Shown here: piece by piece, positions 1 to 8,683 of the stretch | Position numbering within the stretch: the stretch's first letter is position 1 | Layout of the letters: every line of letters begins with the position of its first letter | IMG/VR virus record: IMGVR_UViG_3300015374_000017 | Span: 1-45,076 of that record | Strand: one strand, 5' to 3' | Length of the DNA: 45,076 bases | Source of the DNA: a virus | The notes under the pieces: generated by a model | What the model saw: the letters and a program-made list of their open reading frames with translations, nothing else | The model's database searches: none | What the model was told of the DNA's origin: nothing | Made by a program: the position numbers and the translations under genes

Positions 1-2616
1 GAACTCGCCGGCATTGAGCCGCGCGTCGACATCGTCCACTCGAGAGCCGCCGGAGGGTGAGAGCTCGCGCGAGACAAAGCCACCCTGCGTAGCTTGCCCC
101 GGATTCGGCCCAGCAGCGCCGCCTCGAGCCATCCGCTGCGGCGGCTGCATAGTGCCACCCGGCATCGGCATTGCGCCGGCCTGCGACTGCGGCATGCCGT
201 TGGCCTGGATGTAACCACGCCGTGGCATGGCCGGTGGCCCGCCGGCTCCCATCTGGGTGATAGTCGGTGCCGGCGTCGGTCCCATCGGCCGCGGTGGCAC
301 CCGGCCGCCCATGGCCATGCCAGGCGGCCGCGGCCGCGGCGGCGGGCGATCCGGACGGCCGCCCGGAGTGGGTGGACCGAACGGGAGCCGCGGGTTGGGG
401 CGGTAGCCGGTCATCGGCGGGCCGCGTCGCATAGGACGTCGGGGTCCGCGCATAGGCCCTGCGGGTCGCCGCATAGGACGCCTCGGTCCGCGCATATTCA
501 TCGGCATCGGTTCTCTCCGCTTCCTCACCACACCGCCGCGGGCGTAGTCGCCCTCGTCACCACCGCTATAATCGCCGCCGCTGTCATCGCCGCCGCCCTC
601 ATCGCCCCAGTAGTCGCCGCCGCTGTCATCGCCGCCACCTTCATCGCTGCCCCAGCTATCGCCGTAGTCGTAGCTGTCGTCGTAGCTTTGATCGTCGAAG
701 TTGGACTGGTCATCCATCCAGCTGGTGTCGTCCTGCCAGCTGCTATCGTCGTAGCTGTCATCGAACTGGCTGGCGTCCCACTCATCGCCGCTGCCCCAGT
801 CGTCGTAGCTTTGATCGTCGTAGCTTTGGTCGTCGTAGCTCTGGTCGCCGTAATCGTCCCAGCCGGTGTCGCTGTAGTCGTCCTGGCCGCTGTAATCCTC
901 CCAACCGGTGTCGCCAAAGTCGTACTCCTGGTCGCCGCCCCAGTCGGTCTGGTCGCCCCAATCGTCATACTGGTTGGAATCGAACTGGCTGTAGTCCTCG
1001 CCGGCATACGGGTCGTATTGAGTAAAATCCTCGCCGCTGAAGTCGGCTCCGGTGTAATCGCCGCCGTACTGATCGCCGGTCCCGGAGACGTCGTCATATT
1101 GGTTGGGGTCGTAGGTATCCATGCTGGGGTCGTAGTCCCCAGTGAAGCCGTAGCCCTCGTCGCCCATCGGCGCGTACAGATTGTCTTCGGGCGAGCCCCA
1201 GCCGGCGAATGGATCAGCGTATTGCCCCTCGGTATCGTACTGCGTCGGGTCGAACTGCCCCTGATAGTCACCCGGCAGCTGGTAATCCGGCGTGTCCTCG
1301 GGATTGACACCACCCTGATCGCCCGTCGGCACCTGCCAATAATCGTCACCGGCCGTTTGGAACGGCGGGGCGTTCTCCGGATCGAAGTCACCGGTTTGCA
1401 GCGGGTTGCCTTCGCCGAGAGGATTCTCGTCAGATCTTAGGTTTGGATCGTTCCGTAGCTCGTTGGGAGACCGCAGATCGGGTGGTCCGGTTAAATCTTC
1501 ATTGGTGTCTGTATCAGTTCCTGTTTGGGGGTCGGGATAGTAATCATTGCGCGGCTGGGCATCGTGCTCATCCGGGAAATTGGGCTCTTGTTCAGGCGGC
1601 CGCCCCCACTCGTCGTCCGGAACCGGCGGCGTTGGCGGGTATTCGTCACCTCCCGGCGGACCTGGCTTGTCAGGATCCGGCTCGGGCGGCGGCTTGTCGG
1701 GATCTTGCTCCGGCGGCGGCTTGTCGGGATCTTGCTCCGGCGGTGGCTTGTCGGGATCTCTCTCCGGCGGCGGCGGCGGTGGCGGCGGTGGCGGTTCGTC
1801 TTTCGGCTTCTCGGGTTTGCCGGGTTTGCTAGTCGGTGGACGAGGTTCGGCCGGCGCTCGCGGTTGCTGCTGTCCACCGCCACCACCAGTACCCTTGGGT
1901 GGCTGTTGCTGTCCGCCACCGCCTTGCGGTGGCTGCGCACCCTTGTCACCACCGCCACCGCCGCCACCGCCGCCGCGCGCCGGATCGGTGGTCTGACTCT
2001 GGCTCGACTGCTCGCTGTGGCTCTCCTGGGTGTGCTGCGAGTACGAGGTATTGCCGAGCGGCGGATACTTCAGCGACATGCCGGTACCCAGCAAAGCATT
2101 CATCGCCTTGGCAGCTTCGTAGCCGACCTGGGTATTCTGCAGCGAGGCCGAGATTGCCTGGTTGCGCATGGCGTTGCCGGCAGCCTCGTCGGCCATGCGC
2201 TGCTGGTTGCCGGCTCCAGCCGCGGATGCCGATGACATCACCCGGTTGGCCTGGTCGAGCGCCGCGTAGCGACCACTCGAGGGATCAATGCCATAGCTCT
2301 CGAGATCGCGGATCGCCGACAGCCGGCCCTTCTCGGCCGCCTGCTGCACACCGGACTCGGCCATGCCCATGTCGACCGCGATCCGCTGTGGGCTCGCGTA
2401 GGACAGGGCGTCCCGCATCAGGTTGTCGATGTTGCCCTGATTGCGGTTAAACTGGTCCATCCCCCACTGGTAAACGGCAGGAGCCTGGTCGAAGGCATAC
2501 TGGGCAATGGCCTGGAGGAGTGGGGCCTGCGGATAATCCGGGATGTAGGTCTGGGATTGGCTGGTACCCTGGCCTGAACTGTCGCTGTGGCCGGAGGAAG
2601 AACTGGTCGATGCCAT
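1..2616 (-). CDS. Giant low-complexity virion protein, C-terminus cut by window edge
   Basis: An uninterrupted minus-strand frame runs from ATG at 2616 off the window edge (872 codons seen). The N-terminal ~200 residues are ordinary and helix-prone, rich in Gln, Ala and Met. Next come poly-Gly and Gln/Pro tracts, then a nine-residue repeat of the DPDKPPPEQ type, then a long acidic stretch of SYDDQ/DDY repeats (about 300-640). A basic Arg/Pro/Met-rich stretch (RGPRRPMRR type) follows. The visible end reads VDDVDARLNAGEF, which resembles the D-V-A-L-GEF motif common near the ends of phage tail and internal virion proteins. It follows a TTAA-N7-TTAA box and is the last gene of the late region. 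Virion or ejection role is inferred from position and the GEF motif; no enzyme domain was recognised. The long plus-strand frames opposite it are shadows of the repeats. Confidence 0.75.
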   Translation of the reverse strand, partial: MASTSSSSGHSDSSGQGTSQSQTYIPDYPQAPLLQAIAQYAFDQAPAVYQWGMDQFNRNQGNIDNLMRDALSYASPQRIAVDMGMAESGVQQAAEKGRLSAIRDLESYGIDPSSGRYAALDQANRVMSSASAAGAGNQQRMADEAAGNAMRNQAISASLQNTQVGYEAAKAMNALLGTGMSLKYPPLGNTSYSQHTQESHSEQSSQSQTTDPARGGGGGGGGGDKGAQPPQGGGGQQQPPKGTGGGGGQQQPRAPAEPRPPTSKPGKPEKPKDEPPPPPPPPPPERDPDKPPPEQDPDKPPPEQDPDKPPPEPDPDKPGPPGGDEYPPTPPVPDDEWGRPPEQEPNFPDEHDAQPRNDYYPDPQTGTDTDTNEDLTGPPDLRSPNELRNDPNLRSDENPLGEGNPLQTGDFDPENAPPFQTAGDDYWQVPTGDQGGVNPEDTPDYQLPGDYQGQFDPTQYDTEGQYADPFAGWGSPEDNLYAPMGDEGYGFTGDYDPSMDTYDPNQYDDVSGTGDQYGGDYTGADFSGEDFTQYDPYAGEDYSQFDSNQYDDWGDQTDWGGDQEYDFGDTGWEDYSGQDDYSDTGWDDYGDQSYDDQSYDDQSYDDWGSGDEWDASQFDDSYDDSSWQDDTSWMDDQSNFDDQSYDDSYDYGDSWGSDEGGGDDSGGDYWGDEGGGDDSGGDYSGGDEGDYARGGVVRKRREPMPMNMRGPRRPMRRPAGPMRGPRRPMRRGPPMTGYRPNPRLPFGPPTPGGRPDRPPPRPRPPGMAMGGRVPPRPMGPTPAPTITQMGAGGPPAMPRRGYIQANGMPQSQAGAMPMPGGTMQPPQRMARGGAAGPNPGQATQGGFVSRELSPSGGSRVDDVDARLNAGEF
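1666..1770 (-). repeat. 27-bp tandem repeat inside the giant virion gene
   Basis: Four near-identical copies begin at 1666, 1693, 1720 and 1747 (period 27 bp, plus-strand core CTTGTCGGGATCTTGCTCC). They encode the nine-residue unit DPDKPPPEQ on the minus strand. Because the period is a multiple of three, copy number can change without breaking the frame. Confidence 0.85.
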
Positions 2617-2675
2617 CGCTAAGGCCCTGGAAAAAGACTGGATTCTCCCAGCCTCTTCCGGACTATCAGCAAAGG

Positions 2676-2692
2676 CTTAAGAAATGCTTAAG
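2676..2692. promoter_or_regulatory. CtrA-type box 1 (TTAA-N7-TTAA)
   Basis: The 17-mer CTTAAGAAATGCTTAAG contains TTAA-N7-TTAA, the published CtrA consensus spacing. It overlaps the TAA stop of the upstream minus-strand gene (stop at 2688-2690) and lies 59 nt before the ATG of the giant virion gene at 2616. An imperfect hairpin (GGAAGAGGCTGG pairing with CCAGTCTTTTTCC on the minus strand) lies between box and start. The same 17-mer pattern recurs at three other late-gene boundaries. Confidence 0.75.
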
Positions 2693-3755
2693 ATTGCTTC
2701 TTGGGACGCGGGCCGACGCAGATCGGATTGACCTGGTTGTGCTGCCCCATGGTGACCTTCTTCCACTGCAGGCCATCTTCCGACCAGGCCAGCGTAGTCG
2801 TTGCACTACCCGTGCCACTGCCGCCGCCGACCACGAACACGTAGTAGCCGTAGCCGATGGCAATCGAGCGCGTGACCCCGGTATTGACGATTTGCGGTTC
2901 GACTGTGTTGTCGCCGACCACTTTCACCTCGACGGTGGCATCGCCGTGGTCGCCGCCTTCAGGAAAATAATGGTACGGCTTGATCTCGACCGAAATCGTT
3001 TGACCTTTAAACTTCCCCTTCTTCACTTTGCCGGCAGCAACGTTACGAAGCCCATCTCGAAAAATAATCTTATCACCTTGTTTATCGCCGCCACTGCCGG
3101 GAGCTGCCATCGGTGCCGGCACCAGCAACTGTCTTTGCACCGGCACCAAGCGTGAATCCGGACCGGTTACAAACCGTGCAGCCGGTGAAATCCCAAACCC
3201 TGATTCAATCTCGGCAGTGCGAACGGCAGTGGACGTGCTACCGTGATAGTTCTTCGGCTGCCACTCGCGGCCGTTCGGACTGCGAAAAGTATCGCTGTGC
3301 CAATCGGGAAAATTGAACTGACTCTGTATAAAAATTTGGTTGCCAGCATCGATAACAGCTCCCTCACAGGCGTGCCGTTCATCGAACACCGTCTTGTTGT
3401 CGACCGGAAAGTCCGTACCGGTGTCGGTGTAGCAAGCACAGGATCCGCATTGTGTTCTGCTGGTGCCGCCCATCATCATCCAGACTGGATGGTTGCCCTC
3501 CTGCAAGCCCTCGCGCAGCCAGCACCCACCGTAAAGCGGTCCGATCCCCTGCCCATTCGGCCGATAGAGATCGGTACCCTTCCAGTGCTTGCCATCTTCC
3601 GATGTGCATGCAAAACCACGATTGTCTGTCGGTATGCCGTTGGTGATGTTGACGCAACCAGTGCCTGCGACCCAGTACACCTTGGGCTCGGTCTCCCAGT
3701 TGACGTCGACGACTCGCTGAAAGAAGTCTTCCTTGAACAGGACGTCCCCGGGCAT
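2688..3755 (-). CDS. Tail-associated protein with BNR/Asp-box-like repeats
   Basis: A 355-residue protein. Three S-x-(D/N)-G-x-x-W motifs are visible: SEDGKHW near residue 53, SPNGREW near 165 and SEDGLQW near 330. These are the Asp-box pattern found in sialidase-like beta-propellers and in many phage receptor-binding or virion-decorating proteins. A small Cys cluster (CGSCACY) lies near residue 108. The gene starts 3 nt after the stop of the preceding gene and ends inside CtrA-type box 1, so it closes the operon begun by the tail genes to its right. No catalytic residues of a true sialidase could be assigned, so a binding or structural role at the tail is more likely than an enzymatic one. 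Confidence 0.75.
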   Translation of the reverse strand: MPGDVLFKEDFFQRVVDVNWETEPKVYWVAGTGCVNITNGIPTDNRGFACTSEDGKHWKGTDLYRPNGQGIGPLYGGCWLREGLQEGNHPVWMMMGGTSRTQCGSCACYTDTGTDFPVDNKTVFDERHACEGAVIDAGNQIFIQSQFNFPDWHSDTFRSPNGREWQPKNYHGSTSTAVRTAEIESGFGISPAARFVTGPDSRLVPVQRQLLVPAPMAAPGSGGDKQGDKIIFRDGLRNVAAGKVKKGKFKGQTISVEIKPYHYFPEGGDHGDATVEVKVVGDNTVEPQIVNTGVTRSIAIGYGYYVFVVGGGSGTGSATTTLAWSEDGLQWKKVTMGQHNQVNPICVGPRPKKQS

Positions 3756-3758
3756 TGC

Positions 3759-4241
3759 CTAGCCCAGCGGATTGGCCGTCGGGAACAACGGCTCGGTGCC
3801 GGGTGCATCGAGCGCCTTGTAATATTGCCAGACAAACTGCGGCTCTTCATGCACGACGTTCTCGTAGCTGACAGCATGCTCGCGTTGTACCCATAACCGA
3901 CTGTTCTTATCCAGATTGCCACCCTTTTCATGATGGTAGATGAATCCCTTCTCCATCTCCTTGTCGCTCAAACGCCAGGCCGGATACTCCGCGTTGTAAG
4001 TGTCGCCTTCCGCCTTGGCGAAACCTTGCTTGGGCGCATGCAAATTATTGACCACCAGGCTCGAGGTGTACTGCCGCAGCACGTCACGCATGAGGTTGAC
4101 GGTGCGAATGAGCGACGGCAGATCGGTCGCCAACGGGATGATCGGCACGCGCGTCGGCAGTGGCTGGCTTTGGTTGCCGCGGAACAGCGAACGATAATAC
4201 GGATTCTGTCCGAAGCTAACCGGACAAGACGGTGCGGTCAT
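3759..4241 (-). CDS. Tail-region hypothetical protein, paralogue 3 of 3
   Basis: A 160-residue protein whose start MTAPSCPVSFG is almost the same as that of the protein starting at 5165. Near residue 40 it has DLPSLIRTVNLM, matching DLPSVITLLNAM and DLQTAILVANIA in the two neighbours, followed by a conserved VNN. The three adjacent genes therefore arose by duplication. Its ATG overlaps the upstream TGA (ATGA), so translation is coupled. The family was not recognised. Position just after the nozzle-like gene suggests a tail-tip or fibre-attachment component, but this is inference. Confidence 0.8.
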   Translation of the reverse strand: MTAPSCPVSFGQNPYYRSLFRGNQSQPLPTRVPIIPLATDLPSLIRTVNLMRDVLRQYTSSLVVNNLHAPKQGFAKAEGDTYNAEYPAWRLSDKEMEKGFIYHHEKGGNLDKNSRLWVQREHAVSYENVVHEEPQFVWQYYKALDAPGTEPLFPTANPLG

Positions 4242-4723
4242 CCGCCACCTCCACCAACTGGTTCTCCTCCCCTGGTGCCGTCATCCTCCCAGATCAGATG
4301 CGTCTTCCACGCCCTGTCGTACCACACCATTCGCATGATGCGTTCCACGGTGATGTAGACTTCTTTGTCGTCCTTGCCGTCTTCGTCCTTGCCGTAGAAC
4401 TTGAACTTCTTTTTCACCCGCTTATCCTTCTGCTCCGACCAGCGCGCGGTCTTGGTCTTCACCTTGTCCTTGGCCACCGACACCCGTCCTGTCGGCATCT
4501 GCTGAATATTGTTGATCACGCGGTTGTTGGACAACTGGGTCACGATCGAGCGCGCAATGTTGGCTACCAGGATCGCTGTCTGCAGATCGTTCGGCGGCAC
4601 GCGAGGAATCGCCGGACGAATGAAGGTCGGCCGGTTGAACAAATGCGCCTGCCGTGGCCCGGTCGAAGAGTCAGTGCTGATCGGACAGGTCGGTGCGACT
4701 TCACTGAAATAGATCGGCGTGTT
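4238..4723 (-). CDS. Tail-region hypothetical protein, paralogue 2 of 3; no normal start codon
   Basis: The frame contains VAPTCPIS near its beginning, matching the MTAPSCPIS start of both neighbours, but the codon in place of the initiator ATG is GAA. No ATG, GTG or TTG lies between the upstream stop (4722-4724) and this motif. The frame stays open upstream only as an Arg-rich shadow of the preceding gene, up to an ATG at 4891. Either ribosomes pass the upstream TAA by a +1 shift, or an unusual start such as ATC at 4714 is used, or there is a base error. The body shows NDLQTAILVANIA and a Lys-rich stretch (about 95-125), ends Gly-rich, and is ATGA-coupled to the next gene, which argues that it is translated. 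The start given is the first +1-frame codon after the upstream stop. Confidence 0.6.
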   Translation of the reverse strand, partial: NTPIYFSEVAPTCPISTDSSTGPRQAHLFNRPTFIRPAIPRVPPNDLQTAILVANIARSIVTQLSNNRVINNIQQMPTGRVSVAKDKVKTKTARWSEQKDKRVKKKFKFYGKDEDGKDDKEVYITVERIMRMVWYDRAWKTHLIWEDDGTRGGEPVGGGGG

Positions 4724-5165
4724 AGCTCCCGCTCCCCCGTCGACCGGAGCCTTCTCCGTAGTATTCGAGGCTCTCGCCCACGGTGGTGTTGATGAAAGAG
4801 ACTGTCTCGAGTGTTGGGATTTCGATATACTGGTCGTTGTCGTCCGGATTGATCGCCTTCTGCGTGATGTAAGTTCGGCTCTCCAGCACATAATCGGAAG
4901 GGCCGTACTTCTGACCGAATTGCTGGCCCTTCACGATCACGCCGCCACCACCCTCGCCGTAGGGCCAGAGGTTGTTCACCTGTGGCTCGGCGCGGTTGAG
5001 CTGGGTGATGATGTTGTTCATGGCATTGAGCAACGTGATCACCGATGGCAGGTCGTGCGCCCGCGGCAGGCGGTTGACCTGGTCGAGGATCCGTTCCATC
5101 GGCGACCACACTCGAGCGGTGGGATTGGCTTGACCGATGCTGATGGGACAGGAGGGTGCGGTCAT
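4722..5165 (-). CDS. Tail-region hypothetical protein, paralogue 1 of 3
   Basis: A 147-residue protein starting MTAPSCPISIGQ, with HDLPSVITLLNAMNN near residue 40 and VNNL near 64, features shared with the two following genes. It ends in a Gly/Ser-rich tail (GEGSGRRGSGS). Its ATG overlaps the TGA of the nozzle-like gene (ATGA). Its own TAA falls where the next paralogue would be expected to start, and that paralogue lacks a normal start codon. The two may therefore be made as one longer product by +1 frameshifting. Family not recognised; probable tail component from position. Confidence 0.8.
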   Translation of the reverse strand: MTAPSCPISIGQANPTARVWSPMERILDQVNRLPRAHDLPSVITLLNAMNNIITQLNRAEPQVNNLWPYGEGGGGVIVKGQQFGQKYGPSDYVLESRTYITQKAINPDDNDQYIEIPTLETVSFINTTVGESLEYYGEGSGRRGSGS

Positions 5166-7477
5166 ACGAGTGCAAGCTCCTTCACCGTGGTGGCAACCTG
5201 CATGTTAGAGATGATCACTCGACCCTCGAGCTCGAACTGCCACTGTTCGCCTTTTGCACCGGAAAAGATCCGCAACAGTTCACCGGATGTCCGGATCTCG
5301 CGCGTGGTCCACAGCTTGCCATCGAGATAGACCCGCACGATGCCGTATTGCTGATCTCCAAGTTCTGTCTGTGGAAAGGTTACATCCCGCGCCAGCTGCG
5401 GCGGCGTGGTGTCCGGGACTTCAAAGAAGATCCGCATGGCCGCGAAGTTGCGCTTGGCCATTTGTTGGTAGGTTTTCGATCGCCAGACGTAAGGAACGAT
5501 GATGGGATGCTGGTCGGTGAAATCGTAATAATAAACTCCACCATCCTGTACCAGGAGACAGATACCGGTCCAGGCATCGAGTTCAACATTGAGGATATCA
5601 AACCCATTGGGCGTGCTCAGATTGTCGTAGCCGAGCCTATGACCTCCTGCCTGTGGCCAAATCGTAAATGAGGTTTTGTCTTCGCTCGAGAGCTCGACCG
5701 TGTAACCGCGCCGGATCGGTCCGTCGGCAGCATCGGCTCCGAAAGCGAAATAGCTCGAGGTGTGTTTGACCGCACGCACCTTGTGCTGCGGCGTGAGCTT
5801 TTGCCACTTCTCTCGAGAGATCCAGCCCTCGGTAGTGTTGAGACCAGCACCGGACTGGGAGATCTGGATCAAGCCGTTCTGCGAGACGTAGAGCACCGCA
5901 GTGTCGGTCGCGACGATCGATGCCCTGAATAGACATGGCTCGGGAAGATTGATCTTGGTGACAGCCATGGCAGCAGGATTAACGCCGTTGATGAGGTAAG
6001 GCGTGCCCTGGGTAGCAACCACGACCGACTGTCCGCACACCCCGATGCCGACGATGGGAAACTCGGTGGTCAGCACATAACCTGGCGGCCAAGCATGCGG
6101 CCGATAAGCCTCGCTGAACCAGACCTCGTTGGCCCGGAAGCCCACTGCAATGCCATTAGGGAACGCCTGGATGGTCTGCAGATCCTCGGGCGGGCCGAAC
6201 CAGTAGAGCGAGAGTAGCTGACTGTTCAGCGCCACCGTGTCATCAGGGATGATGTCGACATAGACCCCTTGCTCGACCGGAATCTCGGCCACCAGGAAGT
6301 ACGTCCCCAAGCCAGTCTGGCTCGAGACGGTGCGATAGATGCGCGTGAACTTGATGTTGCGGTCAGCCGGCAGCATCACTCCGGTCGGGTTGCCGTCAGC
6401 ATCGAGCTCGGGATAATCCGCCCCCATATTCTCCGGCATCGGCTGGAACAGCGTGACCGTCCAAGTACCGTTCGACCAGCCGTTGACAATCACCGGATCC
6501 GACGGTGGACCTTCCTCGCCATACTCCGTCACCCAGGTGTAGACGTAACCGCGCGCTTCGAAGATCGACGCGCCCAACAGGTTGCCCCAGATCTGAAACG
6601 TCTTCAGCAGCTGGACGTCACCCGTGTTGAGCGGGTCGGGTGGAGAGTTGGAGAACGTCGCCGCATAACCGGCACTGCGCTGGATGTTGTCGACGTTCGC
6701 CATGAAATAAGCCTGGTCGGTCGCGATCCCCAGCCAGTAAGTCTGGTTGGAAATGACCGATACCGGGTTGGCCAGCGCCGCCGTCCCGGTCAACGCCGAA
6801 GGATCCATCAACGTCGGCGCGCTCGAGCCCAAGAGCTCGTAAGGCCTGCCGTTGAGATCGCTGTAGACGGCTCCGTAGAAATACATCGGCGACGAATAGC
6901 CGGTCGGATTGAACGAAATGCTCTGCACCAGCATCGAGCCGGTCGGCACGATCGGCACGAAGGTGAGATGGTGACCAGGAACGTACAGACTGCCGATCGT
7001 GGTCAGTGGATCGACGTTGGGAAAGCCCACCTGAACCGTGTCACCGCCGCCAGTCACAGACACGCCAGGTGGGCACCCGGACGCTGGAACGCCCAGGATC
7101 CAGTCATGCTCGTCGTTATAGATGCGATCGTAGGTGTTGTAGCGCGGAACGGTCGACGGACTGGCGTAGTAAAACCGATCATACTGATCCTGCACCACGG
7201 GCGAGCGCATCACCGCAGTGTCAGGATCGAGAAACTCGAGCCACTTGGAATCGTCGGCCGTGATCACCGTGTTGTTGGTAATCTTGTTTGGCACCCGGTA
7301 GACAAACTGTGCCGCGGTGTTCTTGAGATCCCGCAATCGCTTGGGTTGTCGCCAGCCGATGAGAGCGCCGCTGAACAAATAACAGTCGCGGGAATAGTCC
7401 GCCTGCCCGTCAGGCAGCAGGCGACTGTCCCAGGCCGGGAGCATGCCGCCATATTTGTCCAGCTTCAGTGCGCTCAT
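5162..7477 (-). CDS. Podovirus tail nozzle / stabilization-like protein (gp10-like)
   Basis: A 771-residue protein of the beta-rich family that closes the podovirus tail tube (P22 gp10-like, related in role to T7 gp12). Recognisable features are the start (WDSRLLPDGQADYSRDC), a Y-V-W-V-TEYGEEGPPS segment near 325, a RIYRT...Y-L-AEIP segment near 390, and PNGIAVGF then EVWFSE-YRPHAWP near 450. Next come VVATQGTPYLING and a late VYYYD. Proteins of this type line the DNA exit channel and hold DNA before ejection. It is ATGA-coupled on both sides. Length and segment order fit the family; the exact homologue group was not determined. Confidence 0.8.
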   Translation of the reverse strand: MSALKLDKYGGMLPAWDSRLLPDGQADYSRDCYLFSGALIGWRQPKRLRDLKNTAAQFVYRVPNKITNNTVITADDSKWLEFLDPDTAVMRSPVVQDQYDRFYYASPSTVPRYNTYDRIYNDEHDWILGVPASGCPPGVSVTGGGDTVQVGFPNVDPLTTIGSLYVPGHHLTFVPIVPTGSMLVQSISFNPTGYSSPMYFYGAVYSDLNGRPYELLGSSAPTLMDPSALTGTAALANPVSVISNQTYWLGIATDQAYFMANVDNIQRSAGYAATFSNSPPDPLNTGDVQLLKTFQIWGNLLGASIFEARGYVYTWVTEYGEEGPPSDPVIVNGWSNGTWTVTLFQPMPENMGADYPELDADGNPTGVMLPADRNIKFTRIYRTVSSQTGLGTYFLVAEIPVEQGVYVDIIPDDTVALNSQLLSLYWFGPPEDLQTIQAFPNGIAVGFRANEVWFSEAYRPHAWPPGYVLTTEFPIVGIGVCGQSVVVATQGTPYLINGVNPAAMAVTKINLPEPCLFRASIVATDTAVLYVSQNGLIQISQSGAGLNTTEGWISREKWQKLTPQHKVRAVKHTSSYFAFGADAADGPIRRGYTVELSSEDKTSFTIWPQAGGHRLGYDNLSTPNGFDILNVELDAWTGICLLVQDGGVYYYDFTDQHPIIVPYVWRSKTYQQMAKRNFAAMRIFFEVPDTTPPQLARDVTFPQTELGDQQYGIVRVYLDGKLWTTREIRTSGELLRIFSGAKGEQWQFELEGRVIISNMQVATTVKELALV

Positions 7478-8040
7478 CTAATCCACTTGCGTTGCTCCGG
7501 CTCGTTGGGACGATGTACCGTCTCCATCGAACCCAGCCGTTGCCGTTCCTCTTCCTCGTATTTACGCCTTAGCTCGCGATTGCGTTCGGCTTCCGCCTCT
7601 GCTCGAGCGACGGCCGCACGACCAGCTTCCTGCTCAACATTCAATCGTTCCAACTGATCCGGAGTGTAGCCGATCGGCTCCACTTCTTTTGGCTTCTCGT
7701 TGCGCATGTCGCGAATGCGCTGCAGCAGATGCTCGCGCATGTCGCCGGTAGAGACCTCTTTCACGAGCGCCACCTGCCGCTGCGTCTCAGCATCTTCTAC
7801 GGCATCCTCAGCCGCCTTTTGCTTCACGGCCGCATCGGCATCGACGCGCTCGATCTTGTTCATGGCGACCTCATGCTGCCGCTGTCGCTCGGCAGCCTCA
7901 ACCTTGGCCTCCGCGGACTGCTCACGCTCGAGCCGCTCGGACTCCTCCCGGATCTGAAGCGCACGCTCTTCGGCCGTGATGATCGGCTTTCTCGGTCGCC
8001 CGGGCTTACGCTTTTCGGTCTCTGGCGTCTCGTTCTGCAT
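7474..8040 (-). CDS. Coiled-coil charged protein with AT-hook-like motif
   Basis: A 188-residue, almost wholly helical and highly charged protein. Residues 10-20 (KRKPGRPRKPI) contain PGRPRK, an AT-hook-like minor-groove DNA-binding motif. The rest is Glu/Arg/Gln/Ala-rich with heptad character, consistent with a long coiled coil. It overlaps the upstream gene by 35 bp and is ATGA-coupled to the nozzle gene. It could be an internal virion or DNA-associated protein that works with the neighbouring charged 92-residue protein. No family was recognised. Confidence 0.75.
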   Translation of the reverse strand: MQNETPETEKRKPGRPRKPIITAEERALQIREESERLEREQSAEAKVEAAERQRQHEVAMNKIERVDADAAVKQKAAEDAVEDAETQRQVALVKEVSTGDMREHLLQRIRDMRNEKPKEVEPIGYTPDQLERLNVEQEAGRAAVARAEAEAERNRELRRKYEEEERQRLGSMETVHRPNEPEQRKWIR

Positions 8041-8284
8041 TGGTTACGGCCTCCTTGCCTGCTTTCTGCTCTCGCTCGAGTTCTTCCTGCGCTTCCTTGG
8101 TCACCCGGCCGGGAGGGCCGGCATCGATCAGATTCTGCTGCATCTCGGGCAGCTTCTGCGACTGCTCCTGCGCCTTCGGATCGAGCGCGTTCCCGCCCGA
8201 TACCGACTCGTGGGACTTGGCAACCTTCATCCCCTCTCGCGGCGGAGCGTGAACCTTCTCTTCTTCATACGACTTCTTGGCCAT
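8006..8284 (-). CDS. Small charged helical protein
   Basis: A 92-residue hydrophilic protein (MAKKSYEEEKVH start) with a helical, Glu/Lys/Arg-rich C-terminal half. A strong Shine-Dalgarno (AGGAGG, 6 nt before ATG) fixes the start. The 35-bp overlap with the following coiled-coil gene suggests coupled synthesis. Function unknown. Confidence 0.7.
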   Translation of the reverse strand: MAKKSYEEEKVHAPPREGMKVAKSHESVSGGNALDPKAQEQSQKLPEMQQNLIDAGPPGRVTKEAQEELEREQKAGKEAVTNAERDARDRKA

Positions 8285-8293
8285 GAGTTCCTC

Positions 8294-8683
8294 CTATGGC
8301 GCTACCACGATGAACTTGAGGGTGTCGGTCTTCACGTTGCCCAGACTGTCGGTCATGGTCATCAGCAACGTGACCCGCTCGCCGGTCGTTCCACCACTGA
8401 GCTTGAATACCACGTCGGTGCCCAGGATGACCGGAGTATCAACCGTACAATCGACCGAATCCGACGAAATGTCGACCGACGCGATGGTCGCCGTGTTGTC
8501 CAGCCAGCGATCGTACTGAACGGTCCACTGTCTGGTGTCACCTGCAGTATGCTGCTTGCTGGATACGAGCATGGTGTCCAACACCTTTATCTTCCGCCAC
8601 TCCGGCGGCACCGTGATGGTACGCGATTCTTCCGGGATGATCAGCACCCGGTCTTCAGCAGGGATGACGATGACATCGCTCAC
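8294..8683 (-). CDS. Putative beta-sandwich structural protein
   Basis: A 129-residue protein using GTG at 8683, which overlaps the upstream TGA as GTGA. An ATG at 8704 would overlap the upstream gene by 25 bp and is less likely. The start (SDVIVIPAEDRVLIIPEE) is followed by beta-rich sequence with QYDRWLD-TATI-SV near residue 60 and an immunoglobulin-like strand pattern (VVFKLSGG...VTLLMTMTDS...TLKFIVV). Such proteins are common beside phage tail fibres as decoration or adaptor pieces. Specific role unknown. Confidence 0.75.
   Translation of the reverse strand: MSDVIVIPAEDRVLIIPEESRTITVPPEWRKIKVLDTMLVSSKQHTAGDTRQWTVQYDRWLDNTATIASVDISSDSVDCTVDTPVILGTDVVFKLSGGTTGERVTLLMTMTDSLGNVKTDTLKFIVVAP

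Noticed and set aside
525-1391. A 288-residue minus-strand frame, rich in Thr/Ala/Arg
   Set aside because: It is an alternative frame of the same repeats; the other frame continues from a proper start at 2616 to the window edge and shows the GEF motif.
94-1440. A 448-residue plus-strand frame, rich in Ala/Val/Ile
   Set aside because: It lies opposite the acidic repeat of the giant minus-strand gene; its bias is simply the complement of SYDD/GD codons and it has no credible Shine-Dalgarno.
1547-1996. Plus-strand Gly-rich frame (GGGLSGSCSGG repeats)
   Set aside because: Shadow of the DPDKPPPEQ repeat in the giant virion gene.
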